The notes: a model not told the origin generated them from the sequence alone. DNA of 64,000 nt from Phytohabitans maris (GCF_031085175.1 NZ_JAVHUY010000042.1:26811-90810); one strand, 5' to 3'; positions 33,614-44,200 are shown, counted from the stretch's first letter. A program made the numbers and translations.

Positions 33614-34135
33614 ATGGAGGGTGTGCCGGACGGCGAGCGGGTGGCCGCGTCGCTGGCGGAGTGGGTGGCCGGGCTGACCTTCGCCGACCTGGACGCGGAC
33701 GAGGTCACCGCCCTGCTGGTCGACGCCGTGGTGGCGTGGGCCGAGGGGCAGGGCTGGCGCGCGTACCGGCGGGCGCCGAGCGTCATGCCGCTGCCGCCGC
33801 CCTACGCGCACCGGCACTCCTGGATCGACGTCGGGTGCGCCCGGCCCGAGGGGCCGCCGATCGCCGTCGAGCTGGACCGCACCGACCGGCAGCGGACCGT
33901 CGACAAGCTCCGCGCCGAGGCGGAGGCCGGCCGGGTGGCGATCTGGCTGCGCTGGGGCGCCGGGCCGTTCGCGGCGCCGCCGGCCCCGGTCCACCTGGTG
34001 ACCTGCCCGGTGACGGTCCGCCGCGGTGCGGCGCACCGGTACACCCGGCAGCCCCCGCGCCAACTGCCTCCGCCCGCCCACACAACCCCGGTGACGACCG
34101 CCGAACAGCCCACCCTCTTCACCGGCCGCTCATGA
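33614..34135 (+). CDS. Hypothetical protein, possible PD-(D/E)xK-like fold
   Basis: A 173-residue protein without a family name I recognise. TAGCGT 7 nt before the ATG suggests a leaderless transcript. The middle part, SWIDVGCARPEG then AVELDRTDRQRTVDKL, has an Asp ... Glu-x-Asp ... Lys pattern after beta strands that is reminiscent of restriction-like nuclease folds (as in several PD-(D/E)xK families), followed by VAIWLRWG. The tail is Pro/Thr-rich. Its TGA stop is formed by the first bases of a 52-bp palindrome. Confidence 0.5.
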   Translation: MEGVPDGERVAASLAEWVAGLTFADLDADEVTALLVDAVVAWAEGQGWRAYRRAPSVMPLPPPYAHRHSWIDVGCARPEGPPIAVELDRTDRQRTVDKLRAEAEAGRVAIWLRWGAGPFAAPPAPVHLVTCPVTVRRGAAHRYTRQPPRQLPPPAHTTPVTTAEQPTLFTGRS

Positions 34136-34184
34136 TCGAAGCTCCCCTCACGTCGCTAGAACGACATGAAGGGAGCTTCGATCA
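34133..34184. repeat. 52-bp palindrome, copy 1
   Basis: TGATCGAAGCTCCC and its exact complement (14 bp each side) flank a less perfect inner arm and a CTAGAA centre. Near-identical palindromes lie at 49800-49851 and 53184-53237. It sits between convergent genes and could fold as a bidirectional terminator, but its conserved sequence at three sites is more than a terminator needs. Confidence 0.8.
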
Positions 34185-34205
34185 CGCTGGCCCGGCAACG
34201 CGGGC

Positions 34206-35843
34206 TCAGCGCCGGGCGGCGAGGGCGGCGCGCCAGCCGCCGGCGGCGGTCACGTCCGTGGCGTCGCGGACGCCGTGCTCCGCGGCCAGGAAGCCGGCCA
34301 CCGACGTGCCGTCGTCCAGCCCGAGCTGCCCCAGCCCCAGCGGCGCCGGCACCGTGTCCAGCAGGGCGCCCACCGCCTGGTGCGGCACCCGCCACACCTC
34401 GACCGCGATCCCCTCGGCCGGCCCGTCGCCGGTGCGCACCAGGGCCGGCCGGGGCACGCCGGGCAGGTTCAGCCGAAAGAGCCGGTAGCCGGGCGCGGTC
34501 CGGGCCCGGAACGCCAGCCGGCCGCCGGCGGAGACCAGCTCGCGGTTCAGCGGCAGGCCGGACAGGTGGGCGCCGGCCACCGCGAGCAGCGTCGTGCCGG
34601 GCGCGGCCGGCGGTGCCGGGACGGGCTCGCCGCACCAGGCCGCGGCGAGATCCAGCAGCGGCGCGTCGGCGAAGGCCGGGGCGACGAACTGCACGCCGAA
34701 CGGCAGCCCGTCCGCCCGCTCGCCGGCCGGCACCGCGACCGCGCAGAGGTCCAGCGGGTTCGCGAACGTCGTGAACGTCCCCACCCGCGCGTTCACCCCG
34801 ACCGGGTCGGCCGCCACGTCGGCGAGGCGGGGGTGGCCGGGCGTGGTAGGGAGCATCAGCGCGTCGACGTCCGCCCACACCGCCTCGGTCTGCCGGCGCA
34901 GCGCCGCCAGGCGCTCGAACCCGGCGAAGACCGCCGGCCCGGCGATGTCCCGGCCGCGCAGCACGATGCCGCGCACGGTGGGGTCGAGGTGCGGGCCGTC
35001 CGGCTCCAGGTAGCGGCCGACCGCCGCGTACCGCGCGGCCAGCCACGGACCTTCGTACAACAGCCGGCCCGCGTCCAGGAACGGTCCGACGTCCACCGGC
35101 ACCACATGCGCGGCGACGCCGCGGAGCCGGTCCAGCGCCGCCCGCCAGGCCTCCTGGTGCGGTGGGTCCAGCTCCGGTCCGGCATCTGGTACGGCGATCA
35201 CGCGCATCCGGGCGGCCACCGCGGCCGGCGGCCGGGGCGGTGTCGGGCGGGACCGGGGGTCGTCCGGATCCGCCCAGGTCAGGGCGGCGATCGCGGGGCG
35301 GGCCGCGGCGACCGTGCGGGTGAGCGTGGTGACGCAGTCGAGGTCGGCGACCGCGGGCATCACGCCGGCGTTCGAGACGAGCCCGCGGGTGGGCTTGACC
35401 CCCACGAGCCCGTTGAACGCGGCCGGTACCCGCCCGGAGCCGGCCGTGTCCGTGGCGAGCGCGAGCGGTACCGCCCCGCTGGCCACCGCGACCGCGCTCC
35501 CCGAACTGCTGCCGCCGCAGACGTGCGCGGGGCTGGCGACGCTGTGGCACGCGCCGTACGGGCTGCGCGTGCCCACCAGCCCGGTCGCGAACTGGTCCAG
35601 GTTGGTCTTCCCCACCGGCACCGCCCCGGCTTCCAGGAGCAGCCGCACCGCCGTCGCCGAGGACCCGGCCGGCTTGCCGGCGAGCGCGGGGCAGGCGGCC
35701 GTGGTGGGGTGGCCGGCCAGGTCGATGTTGTCCTTGATCGCGAAGCGGACCCCGGCCAGCGGCCCCTCCGGGTCGGCCCGGGCGGCCAGCTCCTCCACTT
35801 CGGACGGATCGAGCCGGAGTGTCCACAGTGGCTGCTCGCTCAT
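34206..35843 (-). CDS. atzF: Allophanate hydrolase (amidase-signature)
   Basis: A 545-residue enzyme that splits allophanate to ammonium and CO2, the last step of urea-amidolyase, biuret and cyanurate breakdown. The N-terminal amidase-signature domain has the Ser-cisSer-Lys triad: K37 (FAIKDN), Ser in GGSSSGSA (about 112-114) and S136 (DTAGSGRVPA). The C-terminal part (about 430-545; LLAVAGAHLSGLPLN, EVWRVPHQAVGALL, GTSVAGFLAAEHGV) is the small allophanate-hydrolase C domain that decarboxylates. Its ATG overlaps the upstream binding-protein gene by 4 bp. No urea carboxylase or biuret hydrolase gene is in the window. Confidence 0.9.
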   Translation of the reverse strand: MSEQPLWTLRLDPSEVEELAARADPEGPLAGVRFAIKDNIDLAGHPTTAACPALAGKPAGSSATAVRLLLEAGAVPVGKTNLDQFATGLVGTRSPYGACHSVASPAHVCGGSSSGSAVAVASGAVPLALATDTAGSGRVPAAFNGLVGVKPTRGLVSNAGVMPAVADLDCVTTLTRTVAAARPAIAALTWADPDDPRSRPTPPRPPAAVAARMRVIAVPDAGPELDPPHQEAWRAALDRLRGVAAHVVPVDVGPFLDAGRLLYEGPWLAARYAAVGRYLEPDGPHLDPTVRGIVLRGRDIAGPAVFAGFERLAALRRQTEAVWADVDALMLPTTPGHPRLADVAADPVGVNARVGTFTTFANPLDLCAVAVPAGERADGLPFGVQFVAPAFADAPLLDLAAAWCGEPVPAPPAAPGTTLLAVAGAHLSGLPLNRELVSAGGRLAFRARTAPGYRLFRLNLPGVPRPALVRTGDGPAEGIAVEVWRVPHQAVGALLDTVPAPLGLGQLGLDDGTSVAGFLAAEHGVRDATDVTAAGGWRAALAARR

Positions 35844-36979
35844 GACGCCGGGATCTTGCCGACGACGCCGCCGACGAAGTAGTCGATCGACTCGATGGTC
35901 TTGTAGTCGGGCACCGTGCCGGCCGGCACCCGCACCGTGCCGGCCTGGTCGACGACCGGCCCGAGGAACGGCGACCCGTCCTTGCTGATCCTCGCCTTCG
36001 CGTCGTCGACGAGCTTCTTCGTCGCGCCGTCCACAGTGGGACCGTACGGCGACTGGACGAACGGGTTGTCGCCGGTCTTGAGGCCGACCCGGAAGTTCGC
36101 GTTGTACGGCGAGCCGGTGAACTGCCCGGCCACGACCGTCTGGATCATCTTGGTGTAGAGCGGGCCCCAGTCCCACTCGGAGCCGGTCAGCCACCCCTTC
36201 GGGGCGAGCGGGCTCGCGTCGGCGTGGTACCCGACGGTGTACGCGCCGGCCGCCTCGGTGGCCCGGATGACGGTGGCCGTGCAGTCCTGGTGCTGGCTGA
36301 TCACGTCGACGCCCTGGGAGAGCAGGCTCTTGGCCGCCTCGGCCTGCTTGGCGGGGTCGCACCAGTTGGAGGTGTTCACCACGTACGTCTTCGCGGCCGG
36401 GTTGACCGACGCCGCCCCGAGCTGGAACGCGTTGATGTTGTCCAGCGTCTGCGAGATCGGGAACGCGTACACGTACCCGAGCTTATTGCTCCTGGTGGCC
36501 TTGCCCGCGACGATGCCGGCGAGGTAGACCGGCTCGTAGACCGTGCCGAAGTACGTGCCGAAGTTTGGTGGCATGGGCCCGTCGACGATGTTGCCCTGCT
36601 GCAGGACGACCACGTCGGGGTTGGCCGCGGCGACCTTGAGCGCCGGGTCGCGGTGGCCGTACGAGGTGGCGAATATGATCTTCGCGCCCTTGCGGACCAT
36701 GCCCTCCATCACGCGCGCGGCGTTGTCGTCCTCGGGCACGTTCTCGGCGGTCAGCACCTCCAGGTCTGGGTACGCCTTGGCCACCGCCTGGCTCCCCTCG
36801 TACGCGGCCTGGTTGTACCCGTAGTCGTCCTTGGGCCCGACGAAGATGAAGCCGATCTTCGTGCCGCCGGTGCCGGGCGCGCTTTCGGAGGTCTTGCTCG
36901 ACGAGGTGGTGTTGGTGGCGCAGGCGGTCAGGAGCACGGCGCACGCCGTGACCGCGACGAGTCTTTTCACGATCGGCAC
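35840..36979 (-). CDS. BMP-family ABC transporter substrate-binding lipoprotein
   Basis: A 379-residue lipoprotein (lipobox LLTAC, Cys19) of the basic-membrane-protein/PnrA group. KIGFIFVGPKDDYGYNQAAYEG, FATSYGH, YEPVYLAGIVAG and the later NVSxW-like region are characteristic. Known members bind nucleosides or purine derivatives; others bind ureide-like nitrogen compounds. A Ser/Thr-rich spacer follows the lipid anchor. It lies between the permeases and allophanate hydrolase in a tight operon, so a nitrogen-rich ligand that ends in allophanate is likely. Confidence 0.9.
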   Translation of the reverse strand: MPIVKRLVAVTACAVLLTACATNTTSSSKTSESAPGTGGTKIGFIFVGPKDDYGYNQAAYEGSQAVAKAYPDLEVLTAENVPEDDNAARVMEGMVRKGAKIIFATSYGHRDPALKVAAANPDVVVLQQGNIVDGPMPPNFGTYFGTVYEPVYLAGIVAGKATRSNKLGYVYAFPISQTLDNINAFQLGAASVNPAAKTYVVNTSNWCDPAKQAEAAKSLLSQGVDVISQHQDCTATVIRATEAAGAYTVGYHADASPLAPKGWLTGSEWDWGPLYTKMIQTVVAGQFTGSPYNANFRVGLKTGDNPFVQSPYGPTVDGATKKLVDDAKARISKDGSPFLGPVVDQAGTVRVPAGTVPDYKTIESIDYFVGGVVGKIPAS

Positions 36980-36982
36980 CTC

Positions 36983-37897
36983 TTATCGGGTCGGGGTCAG
37001 CTGGAACACTCGCGATAGGTCTTCTGGGGCCGCTCCGGTCTGGCGGCGGCCCAGCACGATCAGCGCGGCGATCGTGACCAGGTACGGCAGGGCGTCGAGG
37101 GCGAACTGGTTGAAGCCGTAGCCGCGGGCCTGCAGTGCGGGGGAGAGGGCGAGCGCCGCGCCGAAGAGGTACGCGCCGCCGACCGCGCGCAGCGGGTGCC
37201 AGGCGGCGAAGATGACCAGCGCGACGGCGATGAACCCGCGACCGGCCGTCATGTTCTCGAACCAGGCGTTCGCGTACGCGGTGGACAGGTGCGCGCCGCC
37301 GATGCCGGCCAGCAGCCCGCCGCCGACGACGGCCAGGTAGCGCACGAGCAGCGGCGAGTGGCCGTACGTCGCGAGCACCGCCGGACGCTCGCCGGCGCTC
37401 CGTACGACCAGGCCCCACCGGCTGCGGAACAGCAGCCACCAGAGGGCGGGCGCGAGCAGGTACGAGGCGTAGACCAGCGGGTCGTGGTCGAAGAGGATCG
37501 GTCCGGCCCACGGGATCCGCGACAGGCCCGGGATCGGGTACGGCTGGAAGGGGCTGATCGCGCGCCCCACGTACGCGGCGCCGAACATCGAGGTGAGCCC
37601 GGCGCCGAGGAAGAGCACCACGAGCCCGGTGGCGAGCTGGTTGGCGCCCCGGCTGAGCACCGTGAACGCGTGCACCGCGGCGAGCAGCGCCCCGGCGCAC
37701 GCGCCCGCGAGCACGCCGGCCCACGGGTCGCCGGTGCCGGCGGTGACCGCGTACGCGGCGAGCGCCCCGGTCAGCATGCTCCCCTCGGTGCCGAGGTTGA
37801 TCACACCGGCCCGTTCGGCGAGGGTCTCGCCCAGCGCGGCGTACAGGATCGCGGTACCGCCGCGCACCCCGCCGGCCAGCACGTCGACGAAGATCAT
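36983..37897 (-). CDS. ABC transporter permease (BMP/nucleoside type, second subunit)
   Basis: A 304-residue inner membrane subunit with eight to ten hydrophobic helices, of the BPD_transp_2 family. The cytoplasmic coupling region GVINLGTEGSMLTGA is characteristic of YufQ/RbsC-like permeases. Its start overlaps the previous permease by 4 bp and its stop is 3 bp before the binding-protein gene, as expected for coupled translation. Confidence 0.9.
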   Translation of the reverse strand: MIFVDVLAGGVRGGTAILYAALGETLAERAGVINLGTEGSMLTGALAAYAVTAGTGDPWAGVLAGACAGALLAAVHAFTVLSRGANQLATGLVVLFLGAGLTSMFGAAYVGRAISPFQPYPIPGLSRIPWAGPILFDHDPLVYASYLLAPALWWLLFRSRWGLVVRSAGERPAVLATYGHSPLLVRYLAVVGGGLLAGIGGAHLSTAYANAWFENMTAGRGFIAVALVIFAAWHPLRAVGGAYLFGAALALSPALQARGYGFNQFALDALPYLVTIAALIVLGRRQTGAAPEDLSRVFQLTPTR

Positions 37898-38958
37898 GAC
37901 TTCCTCCCCGGGTGGCGACGGGTGCCGAGCACGACGAGCAGGACGACCGCCATGAGCACGTTGAGCGATGCGGCCGGCAGGCCGGAGTCGATCTGCAGGC
38001 TGTCGCCGCCCATCGCGATCGCGGCCAGCAGCAGCGCGGCGAGCCCGACCCGCAGCGGGCGGTGCAGGGCGAGCCAGCTGGCCAGGAAGCCCACGTACCC
38101 GAAGCTCGTGGTCATGCCCGGGCGCAGCTTGAACTCGGTCCCGGCGAAGTGCACCAGCCCCGCGAGCCCGGCCAGCGCGCCGCCGACGAGCATGGCGGAG
38201 AGCAGCAGCGGGCCGACCCGCATGCCGGCCCGGCGCGCCGCCTCCGGGTTGCCACCGACCACCCGCAGCCGGAAGCCCCACGCGGTGCGCCGCGTCGCGA
38301 ACCAGACACCGGCCAGCGCGAGCAGGGCGAGCAGGATGCCGGCGTTGAGGGTGCCGCCGGTGACGAAGAGCGGCAGCCGCGCGGTCTCTTCGAGGGGGCG
38401 GGAGGAGGGCTGGCCGAAGCCGGCGGCGTCCTTCCACGGGTCGTAGATGAGGCCGAGCATGATGTCGATCGCGACGAAGTTGAGCAGCAGCGTGCTGATC
38501 GCCTCGTTCACGTTGGCGGTGAGCCGGAGCCCGGCGGCGATCCCGGCCCAGGCGGCGCCGGCGGCCATCGCGGCGACGACCATCAGGACCAGCGCGAGGC
38601 CGCCGGGGAGGCGCTGGTCGGTGACGAGGCCGACGCCCGCCGCGGCGACCGCGCCGATCACGATCTGGCCCTCACCGCCGACGTTGAGCAGGCCCGCTCG
38701 GGCGGGCACGGCCACCGCGAGTCCGGCCAGGAGCAGGATCGCCGCGCGTACCAGGACCGTCTGCGCCTGGGCCGGGTCGGCGAGGGAGGCCAGCATGTCC
38801 GCGTACATGGCGACCGGGTCGACGCCCTTGACCGCCGCGAACGCCCCGAAGATCAGCGGTGCGGCGAGGACGGCGGCCGCCCACCGTGGCCAGCTTCTTT
38901 GTCGATTGTCTACAGTCTGTGGGCGGACTTCGGCCGCCCCCACCGCGGCCCCGGTCAT
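37894..38958 (-). CDS. ABC transporter permease (BMP/nucleoside type, first subunit)
   Basis: A 354-residue permease. A polar N-terminal tail is followed by a first helix near residue 27-45 and about nine more. [15 protein letters not shown] is the coupling motif and [14 protein letters not shown] is conserved in this subfamily. The ATG overlaps the ATPase gene stop (ATGA). It pairs with the next gene to form the membrane channel. Confidence 0.9.
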   Translation of the reverse strand: MTGAAVGAAEVRPQTVDNRQRSWPRWAAAVLAAPLIFGAFAAVKGVDPVAMYADMLASLADPAQAQTVLVRAAILLLAGLAVAVPARAGLLNVGGEGQIVIGAVAAAGVGLVTDQRLPGGLALVLMVVAAMAAGAAWAGIAAGLRLTANVNEAISTLLLNFVAIDIMLGLIYDPWKDAAGFGQPSSRPLEETARLPLFVTGGTLNAGILLALLALAGVWFATRRTAWGFRLRVVGGNPEAARRAGMRVGPLLLSAMLVGGALAGLAGLVHFAGTEFKLRPGMTTSFGYVGFLASWLALHRPLRVGLAALLLAAIAMGGDSLQIDSGLPAASLNVLMAVVLLVVLGTRRHPGRKS

Positions 38959-40442
38959 GCCGGCCCGCCGCCCAGCATGAGCTGGCCGATCGCGTACCGG
39001 TCGGTCTCGCCCGGCCGCACGATCCCGGCGAGGTGGCCGGCGTGCAGCACCGCGACGCGGTCCGAGATGGACAGCAGCTCGTCGAGGTCCTCGGAGACCA
39101 CCAGCACCGCCGCGCCCGCGTCCCGCTGCTCCAGCAGCAGCTCCTGGGTGCGCCGGGTGGTGGCGATGTCGAGCCCCCGGCTCGGGTACGCGGCGACGAC
39201 CACCGTGGCCGGCGCGCCCAGCGCCCGGGTCAGTACGACCCGCTGGATGTTGCCGCCGGAGAGCTCGCCCAGGACGCGGTGGCGGGCGGCCATCCGCAGC
39301 CGGGCCTTCGCGTCCCGGCGGTCGGCCTCGGCGCCCACGGACCGCCAGTCCAGCCGCCGCGCGGCCAGCGCGAAGTGCTCCAGGACGGTGAGGCCGGGTA
39401 CGACGGCGTCGCTGACCGGGTCCTCCGGCACACCGACCGCGCCGGCGGCGAGCGCCTGGCGGGGTCCGTGCAGCGGCTCGCCGGCGAGCCGTACCGTGCC
39501 CGCGCTCGGCTTGCGCAGCCCGAGGAGCACCTCGCACAGCTCGCGCTGGCCGCTGCCGGCGACGCCCGCCACGCCGACCAGCTCGCCGGGGTGCAGGTCG
39601 AGGTCGACGCCGTGCAGCGCGTGGCCGGCCCCGACGCCGCGCAGCTCCACGACGGCCTTCGTCGCGGGGCGGCCCGCCCCGTCGCGCCCCTCCCGCAGGG
39701 GCGGTACGGCCCGGCCGACCATGGCCTCGACAAGCTCGGCGTCGCGGAGGCCGGCGGGGTCCGCGTCGCGCAGCACCACCCGCCCGCCGCGCAGTACGGT
39801 CACCCGGTCGGCGATCGCCCGCGCCTCGCCCAGCTTGTGCGTGATGATCACGAGCGACAGCCCGGCCGCGCGCAGCGACCGCATCGCGGCGAAGAGGGCG
39901 TCCACCTCCTGCGGGGCCAGCACGCTGGTCGGCTCGTCGAGGATGAGCAGGCGCGCCCCGCTCATCAGCACCTTGAGGATCTCGACCCGCTGCCGCTCGC
40001 CGATGGAGAGCCGGCGCACCAGCGCGGTCGGGTGCACCGGGAGCCCGTACCGCTGGCTGGCCGCGGCGATCTCCTTGGCGATCCCCCGGCGCCGGCGGCC
40101 GCGGGGCAGCGCGAGCGCGATGTTCTCCGCGACGGTGAGCGCCGGGATCAACCGCATGTCCTGGAAGACCATGCCGATGCCGGCGGCCCGGGCGGCGGCC
40201 GGCGAGCCGAGTGGCGTGGGCACGCCGTCGACCCGTACCTCACCGGCGTCGGGCCGGTAGACGCCGTAGATCAGCTTCATCAGCGTGCTCTTGCCGGCGC
40301 CGTTCTCGCCGAGCACCGCGTGCACCTCGCCCGGTGCCACCTCGAAGTCCACGGCGTCGTTCGCGACCACCTCGTCGAACCGGCACGTCAGCCCGCGTAC
40401 GGCGAGGAGTGGCGCCGCCGCGGCGACCGCTGTCCCCTGCAT
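38955..40442 (-). CDS. ABC transporter ATPase, two nucleotide-binding domains
   Basis: A 495-residue double ATPase of the sugar/nucleoside (YufO, RbsA-like) group. The first domain has a full set: [17 protein letters not shown] and LLILDEPTS. The second domain is degenerate as usual in this group: VAGSGQRE in place of Walker A, signature LSGGNIQR, and [11 protein letters not shown] in place of Walker B. It is the first gene of the five-gene operon. The ATG lies only a few bases from the palindrome GTCCTATAGGAC, so repressor binding there would cover the start region. Confidence 0.92.
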   Translation of the reverse strand: MQGTAVAAAAPLLAVRGLTCRFDEVVANDAVDFEVAPGEVHAVLGENGAGKSTLMKLIYGVYRPDAGEVRVDGVPTPLGSPAAARAAGIGMVFQDMRLIPALTVAENIALALPRGRRRRGIAKEIAAASQRYGLPVHPTALVRRLSIGERQRVEILKVLMSGARLLILDEPTSVLAPQEVDALFAAMRSLRAAGLSLVIITHKLGEARAIADRVTVLRGGRVVLRDADPAGLRDAELVEAMVGRAVPPLREGRDGAGRPATKAVVELRGVGAGHALHGVDLDLHPGELVGVAGVAGSGQRELCEVLLGLRKPSAGTVRLAGEPLHGPRQALAAGAVGVPEDPVSDAVVPGLTVLEHFALAARRLDWRSVGAEADRRDAKARLRMAARHRVLGELSGGNIQRVVLTRALGAPATVVVAAYPSRGLDIATTRRTQELLLEQRDAGAAVLVVSEDLDELLSISDRVAVLHAGHLAGIVRPGETDRYAIGQLMLGGGPA

Positions 40443-40443
40443 G

Positions 40444-40513
40444 CGTCCTATAGGACGGTCGCTTGGTTACGATCCCGTGTCGCGGGAGTAAAGCTCCGAG
40501 TGCCCTATAGGAT
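40444..40513. promoter_or_regulatory. Paired CCTATAGG operators in the divergent promoter
   Basis: GTCCTATAGGAC (40445-40456, a perfect 12-bp palindrome) and GCCCTATAGGAT (40502-40513) share the core CCTATAGG and the following GGTCGC, with centres 57 bp apart. One is next to the transporter ATG, the other next to the GntR GTG. The second contains TAGGAT (40508-40513), a good actinobacterial -10 box placed 6 nt before the GTG, so the GntR gene is probably leaderless and repressed by its own product. Confidence 0.65.
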
Positions 40514-40519
40514 GGTCGC

Positions 40520-41200
40520 GTGACACTGACCAGCCTGGCCCCGATCGAGCGCGGCGCCGGCGCGGGTGGCACCGGCGACCGGGTCCGCGACGCCCTGGTC
40601 GAGGCGATCCTGGCCGGCGCCCTCCCGCCCGGCACCCACCTCAACGCGGACGCGCTTGCCAAGCGGCTCGGCGTCAGCCACATCCCGGTCCGCGAGGCGC
40701 TGCGGTCGCTGGGCGCGGACGGCTGGATCGACTACCGCCCGCACCTGGGGGCGTACGTCCGGGAGCGCAGCGAGCAGGAGCTCGCCGACCTCTTCGAGGC
40801 GCGGCTGGAGATCGAGGGGCGCACCACGGCGATGGCCGCCGAGCGGCGTACCGCCGAGCAGCTCGCCGCCCTGGACGCGATCCTCGCCCGCCAGGCGGGC
40901 GCCGCCGACCCGGTCGTGCTGGCCGCGCTCAACGCCGAGTTCCACATCGCGGTCGCGGCCTGCTCGCAAAACCACCTGATGGCCGGCTTCGTCCGCGCGC
41001 TGAGCCTGCGCGCCCGCTTCTACTTCTCCGCGGTCGCCCCCAGCCGCCGGCAGGCGTCGCTCGCCGACCACCGCGCGATCGTCGACGCCCTGCGCCGGCG
41101 GGACGCGGCCGAGGCCGAGCGGCTCGGCCGGTCCCACGTGGCCAGCACCCGCCGCGACCTGCACCGCGCCCTGACCGCACCGCCGCCGGCCACCCCGTGA
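40520..41200 (+). CDS. GntR-family (FCD-type) regulator of the transporter operon
   Basis: A 226-residue regulator. Winged HTH (about 18-80; HLNADALAKRLGVSHIPVREALRSL) and a C-terminal all-helical FCD ligand domain (about 90-215) with the metal/ligand residues in FEARLEIEG, NAEFHIAVAACS and DHRAIVDAL. It begins at a GTG directly behind a palindromic box and is divergent from the ABC/allophanate hydrolase operon, which makes it the likely local regulator. FCD members respond to small organic acids; ureides are handled by relatives. The ligand here is inferred only. Confidence 0.88.
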   Translation: MTLTSLAPIERGAGAGGTGDRVRDALVEAILAGALPPGTHLNADALAKRLGVSHIPVREALRSLGADGWIDYRPHLGAYVRERSEQELADLFEARLEIEGRTTAMAAERRTAEQLAALDAILARQAGAADPVVLAALNAEFHIAVAACSQNHLMAGFVRALSLRARFYFSAVAPSRRQASLADHRAIVDALRRRDAAEAERLGRSHVASTRRDLHRALTAPPPATP

Positions 41201-41215
41201 GCCGCAGGCCGCGGG

Positions 41216-44200
41216 TCAGTCCAGTTTCGGGAGGAGGTCGGCCACCGGGCCGAACGTGAGCACCCCGCTGCCCGCCCCGGCCAGCTCGGCGGCGGCCGGC
41301 AGCAGCTCGTCGCGCACCCGGCGCATCGCCGCGCGGTCGCCCAGGGCGATGGCCGCGCGGGCGGCCAGGTACAGGCGCGCCTCGCGGAGCAGGTCGTGCG
41401 GGGACTCCGGCAGCGCCCGCAGCGCCTCGGCCGCCGCGCCGGCGCGCCCCCCGGCGAGCAGCGCGAGGGGGCGGACCCACGGCTCGTACGGGCCGAAGTC
41501 CCACCCGGACCACTCCGCCGCGGTCGGCTCGCGCAGCGAGAGGAGGGCGAGCGGGAGCAGGCCGTGCGCCATCCCCGGCATGCCGCCGCCGGCGAGCTTC
41601 GCCTGGGCCGCCCGGTACGCCTCCTCCGCCTCGCCCGGCCGCCCCTCGACCGCTTGGCGCAGCCCCGCGTACCAGGCGGTGAAGACGCCGACGAGGGGGA
41701 GCTCATAGCGGGCGGCGAGGTCGTCGGCGGCCCGCGCGTGCCGGTCCGCGGCGGCGAGGTCGGCGAGCGCCGCCTGCGCCTGCATCGCGACGAGGTGGCC
41801 GAGCACCTCGAACGTCACCAGGTCGTGCCCGGCGGCCACCTCCACCAGCTCGGCGCCGATGCCGGCCCGCTCGGCCGCCAGCCCGGCGCGCCCGAAGGTG
41901 TGCATGAACCGGGCGTTGAGCGCGAACGCGAGCAGCGTCGGGTCGCCGGCCGCGCGGGCCAGGTCCTCCGCCGCGCGGGCCGCCCGGGCACCGCGGCCGG
42001 TGGTGTCCCCGCGCAGTTCGAGGGCGAGGGTGCCGAGCAGGCGGGCCCGCCGGGCGCCGGCCTGCGCGGGCAGGGCGCGCTCGGCCGCGGCGGCGATCCG
42101 CCGGGAGAGCGCCTCGTCGTCGTTGCGGGTCCAGACCGCCGGTACGACGAACGCGGCGAGCACGTCCGCGACCAGCGCCGGATCGTCCACTGTGGCCACC
42201 GCCGTGACCGCCTCGCCGCGCAGCCGCCGCGCCTCGTCGAGGTGCCCGGTGACGGCGAGCGCCCGGCCCAGCCCCATCACCGCCTCCAGCCGCCCGCGCA
42301 CGTCCCCGCCACCGGCCCGGTCGTACGCCGCCACGGCCTGGCGCCACAGCCGGGCGGCGGCGTGCGGGTCGGCGCGGCGTTCCGCGTCCTGGGCGGCGGC
42401 CCGCGCGTACCGGGCGGCGCGCGGTGCGGTGGCCCGGCTCGCGGCGAGCGCGAAGTGGTGGGCGAGGGCGGCGGCGTCGTCGGGGCGTACGCGCTCGATC
42501 GCCGCGCCGGCGGCGGCGTGCCAGCGAGCCCGGCGGGGCGCGGAGATGTCGCCGTAGAGCGTGTCCCGGACCAGGATGTGGGTGAACCGCGGCTCCGGCC
42601 CGTCGCCGCCGAGAAAGCCGGCCTCGACGGCGCGGTCGAGGGCGTCCAGTGTGGAGGGTTCGTCGCCGGTGAGCGCGACCAGCACCTCCGGGTCGACCTC
42701 GCGGCCGAGCACCGCCGCCCGGCGCAGGACGTCGCGCGCCGGCTCGGGCAGCTGGGCGAGGCGGTGCCGGATCACGTCCCGTACGCCGGCCGGGACCGCA
42801 CCGGGCTCGGTGGCCAGCAGCCGGGCCAGTTCCCGGACGAAGAACGGATTGCCGCCGCTGCGCTCGTGGATCAGCCGCACCTGCCGAGCGTCGAGGTCCC
42901 GCCCAGCGGCCGCCCGGGCCAGCTCGCCGGTCGCTGCCTCGGGGAGCCCGCCGAGGTACACCCGGACCGGCTCGACGCGGGCCAGGCGGGCGAGCGCCGC
43001 GGTGAGGGTGGCGGGGATGGCGGTGGCCCGGTAGGTGCCGATGACGAGGAGCGGGCCGGTGGCCGGCTCCGGCCCGGCGAGTACGGCGGCGAGCACGTCG
43101 AGGGTGCCCTCGTCGGCCTGGTGCAGGTCGTCGAGGACGACGAGGAACGGCCCGCACCGGCCCGTCTCGGCGAGGCGGCGGGCGGTCTCCCGGTGCAGTC
43201 GGAAGCGGGCGGCGGCGGGATCGGCGCCCGGGTCGCCGGGCTCCTGCGCCCCGGTGACCTGCGCCCAGGGCCAGGCGATGGGCGCGCCGTCGTACTCGGG
43301 ACTGCGCCCCCACGCCACCGACCAGCCGGCGCCGGCCAGGCGGCGGGCGAGCTCCTCGGCGAGGGCGGTCTTGCCGGCGCCGGCCTCGCCGGAGACGAGC
43401 GCGAGGCCCGGCTCCCGCCGCCGGCGGACGGTGTCGGTGGCCGCGACCAGCTCGGCCAGCTCCTCGCCCCGCCCGAAGAAACCGGCCGTGGGAGCCGGAA
43501 GGGCCGTGGGAGCCGGAAGGGCCGTGGGAGCCGGAAGGGCCGTGGGAGCCGGAAGGGCCGTGGGAGCCGGAAGGGACATGCGAGGCGGCGGGGCGGCGGG
43601 CGGCGGGAGCGGGGGAGCGGCCGGGGTCAGGTGTGGCGCCTGGGCGAGGATGTCGGCTTCGAGCCGGCGCAGCGCCGGCCCGGGGTCCAGGCCGAGCTCG
43701 CCGGCGAGCGTCTCCCGGGCCCGGCGCAGCGCGGCGAGGGCGTCGCCCTGGCGGCCGGCCCGGTACAGGGCGGTGGCCAGCAGCCGCCAGGCCTCCTCGC
43801 GCAGCGGGTGCGCGGCCGCGTGGGCGCCCAGGTCGGAGGCGGCCTCGGCGGCCCGGCCGAGCGCGAGCAGCGCCTCGCCGCGCCGCTCCACGGCGAGCAT
43901 CCGCAGCTCGTCCAGGCGGTCGATCTCGGCGCGGGCCCACGGCTCGGCGGCGAACTCCGCGTACGCCGGGCCGCGCCACCGGGCCAGGCCCGCCTCGGCC
44001 AGCTCCAGCGCGGCCGCCGCGTCGCCGCTCGCGAGCAGCAGCCCGGCCCCGGCCACCGCCGCCTCGAAGTGGCCGGCGTCGACGGCGTCGGGGGCGGCCC
44101 GCAGCGCGTACCCGGGCGGGGCGGTCACCAGCAGGTGGGCCGGCTGCCGGGGCGGGCGGTCCGGCTCCAGCGCGCGCCGCAGGTCGGCCACGAACGTGCG

